Shown here piece by piece: positions 5,890 through 12,186 of a stretch of DNA of 12,186 nt (positions are counted from its first letter, which is position 1; each line of letters begins with the position of its first letter). The stretch covers positions 1-12,186 of the forward strand of contig JALOBO010000040.1 of the NCBI GenBank assembly GCA_023228225.1, in the 5' to 3' direction. The stretch comes from Clostridia bacterium (GTDB lineage Bacteria > Bacillota > Clostridia > Christensenellales > UBA1242). The notes under the pieces are model-generated. The model was not told the DNA's origin. It was given only the letters and a program-made list of their open reading frames with translations, and ran no database searches. Made by a program: the position numbers and the translations under genes.

Positions 5890-5911
5890 AATATTCTTAT
5901 AACACAATATT
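5880..5911 (-). repeat. 16-bp tandem direct repeat spanning two -10 boxes
   Basis: On the - strand AATATTGTGTTATAAG (5911-5896) is followed at once by AATATTGTGTTATACT (5895-5880), identical at 14 of 16 positions. It may be an operator for a regulator or a promoter duplication that changes the start site. Confidence 0.85.
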
Positions 5912-5924
5912 ATATGTTTGTCAA
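5880..5924 (-). promoter_or_regulatory. sigma-70 promoter of the - strand small RNA, with duplicated -10 region
   Basis: TTGACA (5924-5919), a 17-base spacer and TATAAG (5901-5896), with TGT immediately before, give a strong extended -10 promoter. Sixteen bases further on the same context recurs with TATACT (5885-5880). The sequence around the -35 and the final TATACTAAT match those of the MBL-fold gene promoter 195 bases away, so the two promoters look related by duplication. Confidence 0.8.
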
Positions 5925-6070
5925 GTATTTTTTAAATATTTTTTATAAAAGTTTGGCATTTCACGATTTCCCCAAGAAACTTTTCTGCCTTTTAATTTGT
6001 CATTTTCCCATTTTGTAATTAGTTTAGATTGGAATAATGCAGAAACATTTTCAGTGGTTCTTTTATACCT
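5921..6070 (-). pseudogene. C-terminal remnant of a second pyrimidine-dimer glycosylase
   Basis: This open frame of 49 codons (no ATG; closed upstream by TAG at 6079-6077) ends in TGA at 5923-5921. Its translation, starting RTTENVSALFQSKLITKW, matches residues 130-147 of the intact glycosylase encoded 400 bases upstream (RTTKNVSQLFRDKLIKKW) at 13 of 18 positions. Similarity then fades through a W-containing C-terminus of the same length. The N-terminal catalytic part is absent. The fragment begins exactly where the 133-aa gene stops, overlapping it by eight bases in another frame. It therefore looks like the leftover of a tandem duplication that was cut down when the 133-aa gene arrived or was rearranged. 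Its stop codon lies inside the -35 box of the small-RNA promoter. It is unlikely to be expressed as protein. Confidence 0.8.
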
Positions 6071-6464
6071 GATTTTCTAAATCTAAAAATTCCCTTATTT
6101 TACAAACAATTTTATCTTCTATGCCATATACTGAATGGCAAACAGCCTTTTTATTTATAAATTTTTCTATTTCTTTATAATTTGCCTTTCTTACATATTT
6201 TAATTGAGGATCGCAAAACCATGCAGAGCAATATCCTGTCGTCAAGTCAAACACCTCATATTTGCCATAATTATCTCCCCAAAATTTCTGTGCGTAAGAC
6301 CCTGCAATAATACAAGTATTTTTAATAATCTTTTCTTGTACTTTAATTTTATTACATTGACCAATTCTAATTTCCGTATCACAATAACATAAAATACAAA
6401 CATCTCCAACTTGAAGTTTTTGTTTAGGTTCATATAATTCTTTTAAAAGTTTATCATATTTCAT
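6063..6464 (-). CDS. unrecognised 133-aa early protein, Cys-rich
   Basis: The start ATG directly abuts the TAA of the glycosylase gene (TAAATG), with AAGGAAAAAT upstream, so the two are translationally coupled. The 133 residues include seven Cys, none in a clean paired CxxC zinc motif: ILCYC near 24-28, then scattered ones. The N-terminal third (LQVGDVCILCYC, then IRIGQCNKI) has the alternating pattern of a small beta barrel of the kind that begins 'VGD-V'. The C-terminus is helical (KIVCKIREFLDLE). No family is recognised. Its fixed position behind a UV-repair glycosylase could mean a linked role, but a glycosylase fragment follows it, so it may have been inserted here. Expression depends on the upstream promoter. 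Confidence 0.75.
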   Translation of the reverse strand: MKYDKLLKELYEPKQKLQVGDVCILCYCDTEIRIGQCNKIKVQEKIIKNTCIIAGSYAQKFWGDNYGKYEVFDLTTGYCSAWFCDPQLKYVRKANYKEIEKFINKKAVCHSVYGIEDKIVCKIREFLDLENQV

Positions 6465-6998
6465 TTATTTTTCCTTAAATTTTAAAAATTCTTTTGCCCA
6501 AGAAGGACAACCCCAACCAGCCCATTTTGGCGGTCTATTTTTTTCAATGTCCGCTTGCCATTTTTTAATTAATTTATCTCTAAACAATTGTGATACATTT
6601 TTAGTTGTTCTAATACAATTTGGTGAATCTTTATTGCCTTCCATATAATATGGCACAAATTTTGGTATTTGCATTGAACTAATATAACCATCATCATATT
6701 CAAACATATTAAAGTCGTTCATTATATTATCAAAATATTGTGTTAAAGATTGCCATTTTTTATTTCTATAATAATATTCTCTGCAACACTCGTACCCATA
6801 ATATGCTAAAAATTCAAGATTGTCTTTATAGAATAAATACACTGGGTGGTGCGAATGTCCTTTAATAATCTCGCCATTTTTTTCTTTTATTGCCGAAGTC
6901 AATAGTTGATAGCACTCAACTATTTGTTTATTAAGTCTAACATTGTCAATGCTTTCTACTGATTTTTTTATAGATGAATAAGGCATAAATATGTTCAT
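6465..6998 (-). CDS. pyrimidine-dimer DNA glycosylase, T4 endonuclease V-like
   Basis: This is a 177-residue protein with start AGGAGTGTTAAATG. It matches the Pyr_excise family (T4 DenV and its bacterial and phage relatives). The opening MNIFMPYSSI with DNVRLNKQIVECYQLL is typical of the MSMEG_6728-like branch. The segment HHPVYLFYKDNLEFL (residues 50-64) parallels HVTFFYDKLEFL in T4 DenV. Glu28 in QIVECYQLL is a candidate for the catalytic Glu23 of DenV. The C-terminus (SQLFRDKLIKKW to RPPKWAGWG) parallels the DenV ending ARLDEKIAQRPTWYKYYG. The family removes cyclobutane dimers by cutting the glycosidic bond and then the backbone. It sits between the annealing protein and a 133-aa unknown. 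A truncated paralogue lies just downstream. The loop around residues 85-128 is longer than in DenV. Confidence 0.85.
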   Translation of the reverse strand: MNIFMPYSSIKKSVESIDNVRLNKQIVECYQLLTSAIKEKNGEIIKGHSHHPVYLFYKDNLEFLAYYGYECCREYYYRNKKWQSLTQYFDNIMNDFNMFEYDDGYISSMQIPKFVPYYMEGNKDSPNCIRTTKNVSQLFRDKLIKKWQADIEKNRPPKWAGWGCPSWAKEFLKFKEK

Positions 6999-7023
6999 TT
7001 AACACTCCTATTTTTGTATTTTA

Positions 7024-7953
7024 TTATTTTAATTTAACCTTGATAGTTCTTGTCGTTGGATCGTATGAACTTTTTCCATCTTCATTATTAACCTTAATAT
7101 ATTTATCAAGATTGTTTTTATAATCGTTATAATCAATCACAATTATGTTTGTGGGATTGAAACTGCTTGGGTCATTAACAATTGGTTCACTACACAAAAA
7201 ATCACTTTCAATATCGCCTTGTTCTACTGTTGGTGTTTCAATGTCTTGACAAGTTTCAACAATCACATCATCAACAACTGTATCATCTATATCATATATT
7301 TGATTTGCCACATTGACTTTTTCTTCACTTGCATTTTCAATAACATTTGAGTTTTTTATTTCATCTTCTTCATATAATCCATTTAATGCTTTAGGGAATG
7401 CTTTTCTAATTGCTGAAACTTTGGCACATTTGTTTATCATAGTTGAACTTAATGTATTCCAAGTTGATTGACTTTTAGAATATTCCTTTAATGCCAATCT
7501 TGCAATTGTTGGAATTCTGCGATCAGAACGATAAACTTTTGCCCAACCACCAATTAGTGTTTCTTTTGGATATAGTACACAACCCACTCTATCAACAATT
7601 TTGCCATCAGCAGTCTGAACTATAATTCCATCTTCAATGCCTTCGTATTTTGGGTGTTCTTCAGCAATTCTCATAAAAGCACCGATAGATGTTATCATTT
7701 GGCAAGGTTTAGAATTGTCGTATTTTACCATTTGAAGTTCTTTCAAGAATGGGTTTAATTTTTGATATTTACACATTTCAATAAACAATTGAATTTCGCC
7801 TTGAGTGATAAATTCATTATTGTTAGTCAAGTTCCTAATCGCTGATTCGGTTAGTTGCACATTGCTACCATCCCCCATTTTATAACTTACTATCTCTTTG
7901 TTTTGTGTTGTAAGTTCTTTTTTATTTTCAGTTTTTGTTTCTACTTTTTCCAT
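7024..7953 (-). CDS. bet: Bet/RecT-type single-strand annealing protein
   Basis: This is a 309-residue protein with start AAAGGAGAAATTATG. Residues about 50-200 follow the phage Bet family closely: an opening helix GEIQLFIEMCKYQKLNPFLKE, then the QMITSIGAFMRIAEEHPKYEG block, and the family-typical ending MINKCAKVSAIRKAFPKALNGLYEEDE. These proteins bind ssDNA exposed by an exonuclease and anneal it to complementary strands, forming rings and filaments. The gene lies 31 bases downstream of SSB in the same direction, a common phage arrangement. The C-terminal 110 residues are an acidic linker followed by a short basic end (about 268-309, ending KVKLK). They are not part of the core and may bind SSB or the nuclease partner. 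The exonuclease partner is probably the RecB-like nuclease encoded further on. Confidence 0.92.
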   Translation of the reverse strand: MEKVETKTENKKELTTQNKEIVSYKMGDGSNVQLTESAIRNLTNNNEFITQGEIQLFIEMCKYQKLNPFLKELQMVKYDNSKPCQMITSIGAFMRIAEEHPKYEGIEDGIIVQTADGKIVDRVGCVLYPKETLIGGWAKVYRSDRRIPTIARLALKEYSKSQSTWNTLSSTMINKCAKVSAIRKAFPKALNGLYEEDEIKNSNVIENASEEKVNVANQIYDIDDTVVDDVIVETCQDIETPTVEQGDIESDFLCSEPIVNDPSSFNPTNIIVIDYNDYKNNLDKYIKVNNEDGKSSYDPTTRTIKVKLK

Positions 7954-7984
7954 AATTTCTCCTTTAATTTTAATATATCATTAT

Positions 7985-8389
7985 TTAGAACGGTAAATTG
8001 TCATCATCGAGTGCAATTGTTTCTTTTTTCTCTATAACTTTTTCTTCTGCTTTAGTTTCAATTTTTTCGTATTTGTTTACAATTTCACCAAAACCGTTAG
8101 AAACTGTAATAAAATCAATCATAATTGAAGCATATTCTTTGCCATTATATTCACGAGTTTCTTTTTTGCCAGCAACGAAAACACTTTTGCCCTTTGGGAT
8201 TGTAGCTACAACATCGAACAACGGTTTGAAACATTTAGCATTATAAAATAAATTCTCGCCATTTTCTCCCTTGCCATATATTATAGAAAATTCTGCTAGC
8301 GGTGTTTGCTTTTCTCCAATTTTTTTCATTTTAATATTACTAATTGCACCACTTGCAATTATTGTGCCATCTTTAAGTTCTATTTTCAT
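7985..8389 (-). CDS. ssb: single-stranded DNA-binding protein
   Basis: I chose the ATG at 8389 because AAAAAAGGAGAG lies just upstream. A longer in-frame reading from 8446 adds 19 residues without family resemblance and would overlap the previous gene far more. The 134-residue protein has an OB fold: strands around IASGAISNIKMK, LAEFSIIYGKG, YNAKCFKP, then KGKSVFVAGKKETREY and YASIMIDFITV, in the order of bacterial SSB. A short acidic linker leads to the conserved tip DDDNLPF, which binds partner proteins in SSBs generally. Initiation overlaps the end of the upstream membrane-anchored gene by 17 bases. The protein protects single strands and should work with the annealing protein that follows. 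Confidence 0.93.
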   Translation of the reverse strand: MKIELKDGTIIASGAISNIKMKKIGEKQTPLAEFSIIYGKGENGENLFYNAKCFKPLFDVVATIPKGKSVFVAGKKETREYNGKEYASIMIDFITVSNGFGEIVNKYEKIETKAEEKVIEKKETIALDDDNLPF

Positions 8390-8885
8390 TATTCTCTCCT
8401 TTTTTAATTTTATGGTCTTTGCCTTTATCAGCAATACCATCAGCATAACCTTCTAAATAATAAGGTTCAAGTTCTTGCAACTTATCATATTCTTTAATGA
8501 TTTCATCATAATTTTCAAGTTTTTCATATTTTTCTTCAAATTTATCGCCATATCTTTTACTTTTGAAACCGTTGTTTTTCTTGCGAAGGATTTTACTTAC
8601 CTTAATATCATTTACTTGCATTTGTGAAAAAGAGTTTATAATTGGAAAACCATATATAGTATTATAACCTTGTGTTGCTTTAATGTTATTCTCCAATGCC
8701 AAGTCTTTCCATTTTTGTACTTCTTCTTGCAATAGTTTGTTAGTTTCTTTTAATTGTTGGTTTTCTAGTATTAGTTTCCCCTTTTTAGTTTTTGATATAA
8801 AATTACTACCGCATAGATATAAACTAATACTGGCAAAAATTGCCACACCACATATTATAACTAAGAAAATATCAATAAGACTCAT
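8373..8885 (-). CDS. membrane-anchored coiled-coil protein, 170 aa
   Basis: The start ATG overlaps the TGA of the zinc-ribbon gene upstream (ATGA), with AAAGGAG seven bases ahead. Residues 4-26 form one N-terminal membrane segment (IDIFLVIICGVAIFASISLYL), followed by Lys-rich residues that predict a cytoplasmic C-terminus. A coiled coil spans about 36-66 (ENQQLKETNKLLQEEVQKW). The rest is charged, with the segment EPYYLEGYADGIADKG near 140-156. The Y-x-x-G-Y-x-D-G pattern recurs in small phage early proteins of unknown role. The last 17 bases overlap the SSB start. A role as a membrane tether for phage DNA or for the replication machinery is possible but unproven. No enzymatic motif is visible. 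Confidence 0.75.
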   Translation of the reverse strand: MSLIDIFLVIICGVAIFASISLYLCGSNFISKTKKGKLILENQQLKETNKLLQEEVQKWKDLALENNIKATQGYNTIYGFPIINSFSQMQVNDIKVSKILRKKNNGFKSKRYGDKFEEKYEKLENYDEIIKEYDKLQELEPYYLEGYADGIADKGKDHKIKKGENNENRT

Positions 8886-9694
8886 AATTTATCTCCTTTA
8901 ACTTTTTTTACCATATCGGTAGAATAAGCCCAATTTGTATAACCTTTTTCTTTAAAATCTCTCAACTTTATTTCTCTATCATCATATATTTTTTCAATAG
9001 TCGCATAAGTACCGCATAAATATTCCATTTTTTCAGTAAAATATATAGAAGAATTTATAAATCCATCTTCATTCAATCCAAGCTCTTTTTCCATTTCTTC
9101 CCAAGTCTTAAATTGCACTCTGTCGCCGACCTTAAATTTGGTGTTGTTTTCTTTAATTGCTATTTTTTCAAGTTCCAACTTTTTGATTTTATCTTTTATT
9201 TGTTTATTTTTCTCAAAAAGTTCTTTGATTTTTTGTATATCTTTTGGTGTCTTTTTGATAAATTCATTCAAATAATAATTTATAATATCAAAATTATCAT
9301 TATTAAAATTTTCGCAATTCACAAGTTGTTTAATATTTTCAAAGAACTTTGCTTGTAAGTCAACATTAAGAGATTTTTCTTTTTCGGTCCCAAACAAATT
9401 CCAAAAACTTTCTTGTTTAAGTCTACAAATTGATTTTTGAATTTCTGTTTGTATTTCATAATCAAGGTCGTCTGCATTTAATTTTATTATTAATGGCACA
9501 CTTTGTTTAAGTTTTCCATTTTCCGATTGCAATTTCGTTATCAATTTGTCTTTTTCTTTGCATAGAATATAATAATCATTTGAGCCAATTGCCAACTTTG
9601 AAATATATTCAGCATAACACATAGGGCACATATTAAACCCACCTACAACAGTTATACTACTGCCACTTTTCCCACAATAATCACAAATAAACAT
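8882..9694 (-). CDS. zinc-ribbon protein with SH3-like C-terminal domain
   Basis: This is a 270-residue protein with start GGAGGTAAAGTAAATTATG. Residues 4-26 hold two CxxC pairs (CDYC and CPMC), a compact N-terminal zinc ribbon. A long mixed-charge helical region follows (about 40-180, with probable coiled coil at NKQIKDKIKKLELEKIAIKE). The C-terminal 85 residues start KFKVGDRVQFKTWEEMEKEL and include EYLCGTYATIEKI. Short phage proteins often carry this 'GD-V-VKSWEEM...YLCG' domain on its own, probably a small beta-barrel fold. The combination suggests a nucleic-acid or protein scaffold rather than an enzyme. It lies between two genes for N-terminally membrane-anchored proteins in the same transcript, with a four-base ATGA overlap to the downstream one. 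Function is not established. Confidence 0.75.
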   Translation of the reverse strand: MFICDYCGKSGSSITVVGGFNMCPMCYAEYISKLAIGSNDYYILCKEKDKLITKLQSENGKLKQSVPLIIKLNADDLDYEIQTEIQKSICRLKQESFWNLFGTEKEKSLNVDLQAKFFENIKQLVNCENFNNDNFDIINYYLNEFIKKTPKDIQKIKELFEKNKQIKDKIKKLELEKIAIKENNTKFKVGDRVQFKTWEEMEKELGLNEDGFINSSIYFTEKMEYLCGTYATIEKIYDDREIKLRDFKEKGYTNWAYSTDMVKKVKGDKL

Positions 9695-9740
9695 AATTTA
9701 CTTTACCTCCAATAAAAATTTATCATAATCATTAAATAAT

Positions 9741-10307
9741 TTATTTCTTTTTCTTACTTTCACAATATTTATCTAATGTCGCTTGTTTTTCTTCATATTT
9801 TTTCAATATTCTGTTAAATGTTTCTATATAATCGACATCAATAGAATTTTCAAAGAAGTAATTATATATATAAAAATCATAGTTTTTTATCGAATTAATT
9901 ATTTCATCCATAGTAAACATAATTCCGCCATAATTATATTTTTCCTTTTTAAAATCTTTGATTAATTCTTTGTTTTTTAATTTTCCAACAAATTTAGTCT
10001 TAATTAAATAATCACGAATTTTAATATTTTCTTTGAATTTTTGAAAATCTTCTTTTTGCATTATCAGTTGATATTCTTGATTTGAAAACCTATATTTAAG
10101 TTCATTGATTTCTTCTAACATTTCTTTTTTAGTCATTTTAATTCTCTCCTTTTTTCTTTCCATTCTTTCTTTTCTTTTGTTTAGTTTTTTAAGTATTCTA
10201 TAAGATTTAGATGTTTGTGGCGGATACATAATAATAACATTTATTATAAGTAAAAACACAATAAATAAAAGCCAAAAACAAAATGCTATTATTTCAATAA
10301 TATTCAT
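9741..10307 (-). CDS. membrane-anchored helical protein, 188 aa
   Basis: The start is preceded by AAAAGGAGTTGAATT, and the gene is the first after a strong promoter. Residues 3-28 are one hydrophobic segment (IIEIIAFCFWLLFIVFLLIINVII), followed by a very basic stretch (about 34-56, rich in Lys/Arg) that predicts the C-terminus in the cytoplasm. The rest is helical and charged, with no recognisable domain. Met58 (MTKKEMLEEINEL) is preceded by a second complete Shine-Dalgarno site, so a 131-residue form without the anchor is likely. The architecture, one anchor plus a helical soluble part, mirrors that of the 170-aa protein downstream, though the sequences are not clearly related. A 46-base gap separates it from the zinc-ribbon gene. 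Confidence 0.72.
   Translation of the reverse strand: MNIIEIIAFCFWLLFIVFLLIINVIIMYPPQTSKSYRILKKLNKRKERMERKKERIKMTKKEMLEEINELKYRFSNQEYQLIMQKEDFQKFKENIKIRDYLIKTKFVGKLKNKELIKDFKKEKYNYGGIMFTMDEIINSIKNYDFYIYNYFFENSIDVDYIETFNRILKKYEEKQATLDKYCESKKKK
10134..10150 (-). promoter_or_regulatory. internal Shine-Dalgarno site and in-frame ATG (Met58)
   Basis: On the - strand AAGGAGAG (AGGAG at 10150-10146), a nine-base spacer and ATG (10136-10134) lie in frame inside the 188-codon gene. The sequence closely resembles the SSB gene's site. Initiation here would skip the membrane segment and the basic linker. Confidence 0.6.
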
Positions 10308-10332
10308 AATTCAACTCCTTTTAATTCTTTTC

Positions 10333-10361
10333 AATATACCACATTTTATATGATTTGTCAA
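10333..10361 (-). promoter_or_regulatory. sigma-70 promoter of the middle early operon
   Basis: On the - strand TTGACA (10361-10356), a 17-base spacer and TATATT (10338-10333), preceded by TGG, give a near-consensus extended -10 promoter. Transcription should start near 10326, 19 bases before the ATG at 10307, and probably drives the genes down to at least the 133-aa gene at 6063. Confidence 0.85.
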
Positions 10362-10400
10362 GCGAAATTTACAAATTTGCTTATTTTATATTTATATAGA

Positions 10401-12186
10401 TTAACCTACTATGCAATCTTGCAATGTATAAATTTGGTCTATTCTAGATATTTTCAAATTGTTTTCAAGTGATGTGATTAATTCAACAATTTGACTTTCG
10501 CTTGCAAAATTTATTGTTGTAGATTGTCTTTCATCAACAAACACAAAGCAATCAACGCCCAATATTTTCCTAAATGCCACACCTACCAAGAAATCGCAAA
10601 TAATTTTTTGACCAGTTGAACTTTGTGAATATATTGTTTTTGTTGGGTTATAAATACAAGTGCAGTCGTTTTCAAAAGGATTTGATGCGTTTGCTCCCAA
10701 CAATTTAAACATACTAAACGAAACACCATCAAAATTTTTGTTTATTTCTTCATTAACAATGCTAATTTTTTCTTGTATATAATCATTAAGTACATTTTGT
10801 TTTTTCGCCCTAAGATTATCCTTATCGGCAATTTCTTTATTCGCATTTTTAAGCGATTGAATTTCAGATTTGATGTTGTTAAAAATTGTTTCTTTGTACA
10901 ATTTGGCGATTGTAATATCGTATTCGTTTTGTAATTCAATGAGTTTGTCGCTTACTGTGGTATCTTGCGTTTCGTTTTCACTTTTTGAAATTGCAATATT
11001 TAAAGTGTCTATATCAATTTTCAATTTATCTATTTCAGATTTATCATACACCAATTCGTTTAACTCATTTAACTGCGTTTCTAGCGATTTTAACTCATCG
11101 GTTAATACAATCTTCCTATTTGTAGAGTTTTCAATCTCTATGGCATTGTTTTGCACCTTTAATCGCATATCATCAAGTGATTTTGTTTTATTATCATTAA
11201 ATTCGGTTATTATTTTTTCTTTTTGTGCAGTTTCAAACTCTCTATGGCAAGTAGGACAAACGGTTTTTTCTTTATCTAGTTCCATTTTTTCAATATCTGC
11301 AATTTCAACTTGCAAGTCTTCATTTTCACTTTCAATTCGTGCAACTTTTGAGTTTATAAATTCAATGTCATTTTCAGTTTGCCTAATCTTCGATTTGATA
11401 GCACCAATATTTTTGTCGTGATCGTATTCCCAATCTTGATATTCACGATTTTTTGAATTTAACTGTGATTGCAATTTTTCTATTTCTTGCAAATTTGTTT
11501 TGGTTAATTCATTTTTGTTTGTAGTTTCACTTGATTGTTGCATTTTTTGTATTTCATTTTGCAATTTTTCTTTTTTTGCCTTGATAATAGTAAAGTCCAA
11601 TCCCGAATATTGTGCCAACTCGTTTGTCTTGTTATCAAACAATATTTTGTTTCGTTGCATTTCTTTTTCATTGCCAAGTTTTTCTGCATTAATCATTTTT
11701 TGTATGTCAATCTCGGTTTTATCTTTTTTCAAATCTTCTTTTAGTAATTCATATTGTGGTTTTTCAGCAAGTGTGCCTACAAATTTGTCAATTTCTAATA
11801 AATCAAATAATGTCTTTCGTTGAATTTTCCAATCTAAATTATTAAACATTTTGCCATCAACAAGCATATTTATATAATCATACTTGCAGTTAAACAACAA
11901 TGCAACTCGGTCGCAATAGTTTGTTTTTGACATTTCAACACCATCAAAATTGTAAACTGAATCGTTGCCAACAAAATATTTCTCGTTGGTTTCTTTATCA
12001 GTCTTGAATTTTTGCTCAGAAATCCTTGTTAATATATATTCAGTGCCATTTACAATTAATGATAATTGAACCTTTGTGGTTAAGTCTTTGATAACAAAAT
12101 TGTTTATGCTAGGATATATTTCGTTTGGATTTAACCCAAGAGCGAAAAGCACAGCGGACATAATTGATGTTTTCCCACCGCCAGAT
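10401..12186 (-). CDS. SbcC/Rad50-like SMC-type ATPase, 5'-partial at window edge
   Basis: The frame stays open to the window edge and already encodes SGGGKTSIM there (codons upstream of 12161). That is the end of a Walker A motif, so the true start lies outside and the Met at 12161 is internal. At least 594 residues are visible. Numbered from that Met, long coiled coils (about 140-290 and 310-470) flank a zinc-hook CPTC (302-305). The C-terminal lobe has a signature-like SSTGQK (513-518) and Walker B CFVFVDE (539-545 region). This is the head-coil-hook-coil-head layout of Rad50, SbcC and T4 gp46. Such proteins pair with an Mre11/SbcD-type nuclease to process DNA ends. No such nuclease is in this window, and it may lie just upstream. 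The sequence is short for SbcC, consistent with phage homologues. Confidence 0.88.
   Translation of the reverse strand, partial: SGGGKTSIMSAVLFALGLNPNEIYPSINNFVIKDLTTKVQLSLIVNGTEYILTRISEQKFKTDKETNEKYFVGNDSVYNFDGVEMSKTNYCDRVALLFNCKYDYINMLVDGKMFNNLDWKIQRKTLFDLLEIDKFVGTLAEKPQYELLKEDLKKDKTEIDIQKMINAEKLGNEKEMQRNKILFDNKTNELAQYSGLDFTIIKAKKEKLQNEIQKMQQSSETTNKNELTKTNLQEIEKLQSQLNSKNREYQDWEYDHDKNIGAIKSKIRQTENDIEFINSKVARIESENEDLQVEIADIEKMELDKEKTVCPTCHREFETAQKEKIITEFNDNKTKSLDDMRLKVQNNAIEIENSTNRKIVLTDELKSLETQLNELNELVYDKSEIDKLKIDIDTLNIAISKSENETQDTTVSDKLIELQNEYDITIAKLYKETIFNNIKSEIQSLKNANKEIADKDNLRAKKQNVLNDYIQEKISIVNEEINKNFDGVSFSMFKLLGANASNPFENDCTCIYNPTKTIYSQSSTGQKIICDFLVGVAFRKILGVDCFVFVDERQSTTINFASESQIVELITSLENNLKISRIDQIYTLQDCIVG

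Noticed and set aside
5781..5924. Attenuator or riboswitch leader for the MBL-fold gene
   Set aside because: The MBL-fold gene has its own strong promoter downstream of the terminator, so the upstream unit does not need to be its leader.
6060..6075. Programmed frameshift joining the 133-aa protein to the glycosylase fragment
   Set aside because: No slippery heptamer or stimulatory structure is evident at the junction, and the fragment lacks the catalytic half. A gene remnant is simpler.
8390..8446. SSB start 19 codons further upstream
   Set aside because: The extra residues do not resemble SSB, there is no good ribosome site there, and the ATG at 8389 has a strong one.
10362..10400. Terminator after the ATPase gene
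   Set aside because: The only inverted repeat (AAATTT twice) has a two-base gap, too small for a loop, and lacks a GC-rich stem and T tract. I see no convincing terminator there.
10870..11421. 183-codon open frame on the + strand opposite the ATPase gene
   Set aside because: It is rich in Ser, Phe and Leu, the mirror image of a Lys/Glu coiled coil, has no ribosome-binding site, and overlaps a well-supported gene.
1..12186. Recoded stop codons (TGA as Trp)
   Set aside because: TGG encodes Trp throughout the recognisable proteins, and the zinc-ribbon gene ends in TGA with a classic ATGA overlap to the next start.
1..12186. tRNA genes, CRISPR arrays, insertion sequences or attachment sites
   Set aside because: No cloverleaf-like stretch, regularly spaced repeats, transposase motif or integrase gene was found on either strand by eye.

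Overview
This looks like part of a low-GC tailed-phage or prophage genome, probably from a Bacillota or Mycoplasmatota-like host. The DNA is very A+T-rich. Shine-Dalgarno sites are strong (AAAGGAG type), and promoters have near-consensus sigma-70 boxes (TTGACA, 17-bp spacer, often an extended TGn -10). TGG is the Trp codon throughout and at least one gene ends in TGA, so the standard bacterial code fits. No structural, terminase or lysis gene is recognisable, so the phage assignment rests on the replication/recombination cluster. The host cannot be named from this window.

Layout. Positions 1-1734 (+ strand) hold three unrecognised genes: a small two-helix membrane protein, an acidic protein, and a large multi-pass membrane protein with a long Ala/Lys/Glu-rich helical tail. 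They end at a strong intrinsic terminator (1741-1774). Positions 1982-12186 (- strand) hold a long, tightly packed early operon. Read in its own direction it encodes: an SbcC/Rad50-like ATPase (cut by the window edge); a strong promoter; two coiled-coil proteins with N-terminal membrane anchors, flanking a zinc-ribbon protein; SSB; a Bet/RecT-type annealing protein; a T4 endonuclease V-like pyrimidine-dimer glycosylase; a 133-aa unknown; a fragment of a second glycosylase; a metallo-beta-lactamase-fold hydrolase with its own promoter; two unknowns; a RecB-like PD-(D/E)XK nuclease; an ERCC4-like nuclease; and a small HTH-like protein. Together these resemble a phage single-strand annealing and repair module: end processing, ssDNA coating, strand annealing and UV-lesion excision.

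The most unusual content is in the two largest gene-poor gaps. Each carries a complete transcription unit of about 100 nt, with a consensus promoter running straight into an intrinsic terminator and no real protein gene between them. One (about 1860-1956) is on the + strand where the two gene blocks converge. The other (about 5889-5781) is on the - strand. Each contains a G-rich or C-rich 12-nt segment, and the two segments are complementary at 11 of 12 positions. The G-rich segment overlaps a Shine-Dalgarno-like AAAGGGG ahead of a five-codon ORF. The C-rich segment falls in a predicted hairpin whose loop is CCCCAAA. This suggests a pair of interacting small RNAs encoded by the phage, which I do not recognise.

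Two membrane-protein genes also contain a textbook internal Shine-Dalgarno site and in-frame ATG at the boundary of a membrane part, which suggests dual products or recent gene fusions. The second small RNA's promoter carries a 16-bp tandem duplication that doubles its -10 box, and its -35 box overlaps the stop codon of the glycosylase fragment.
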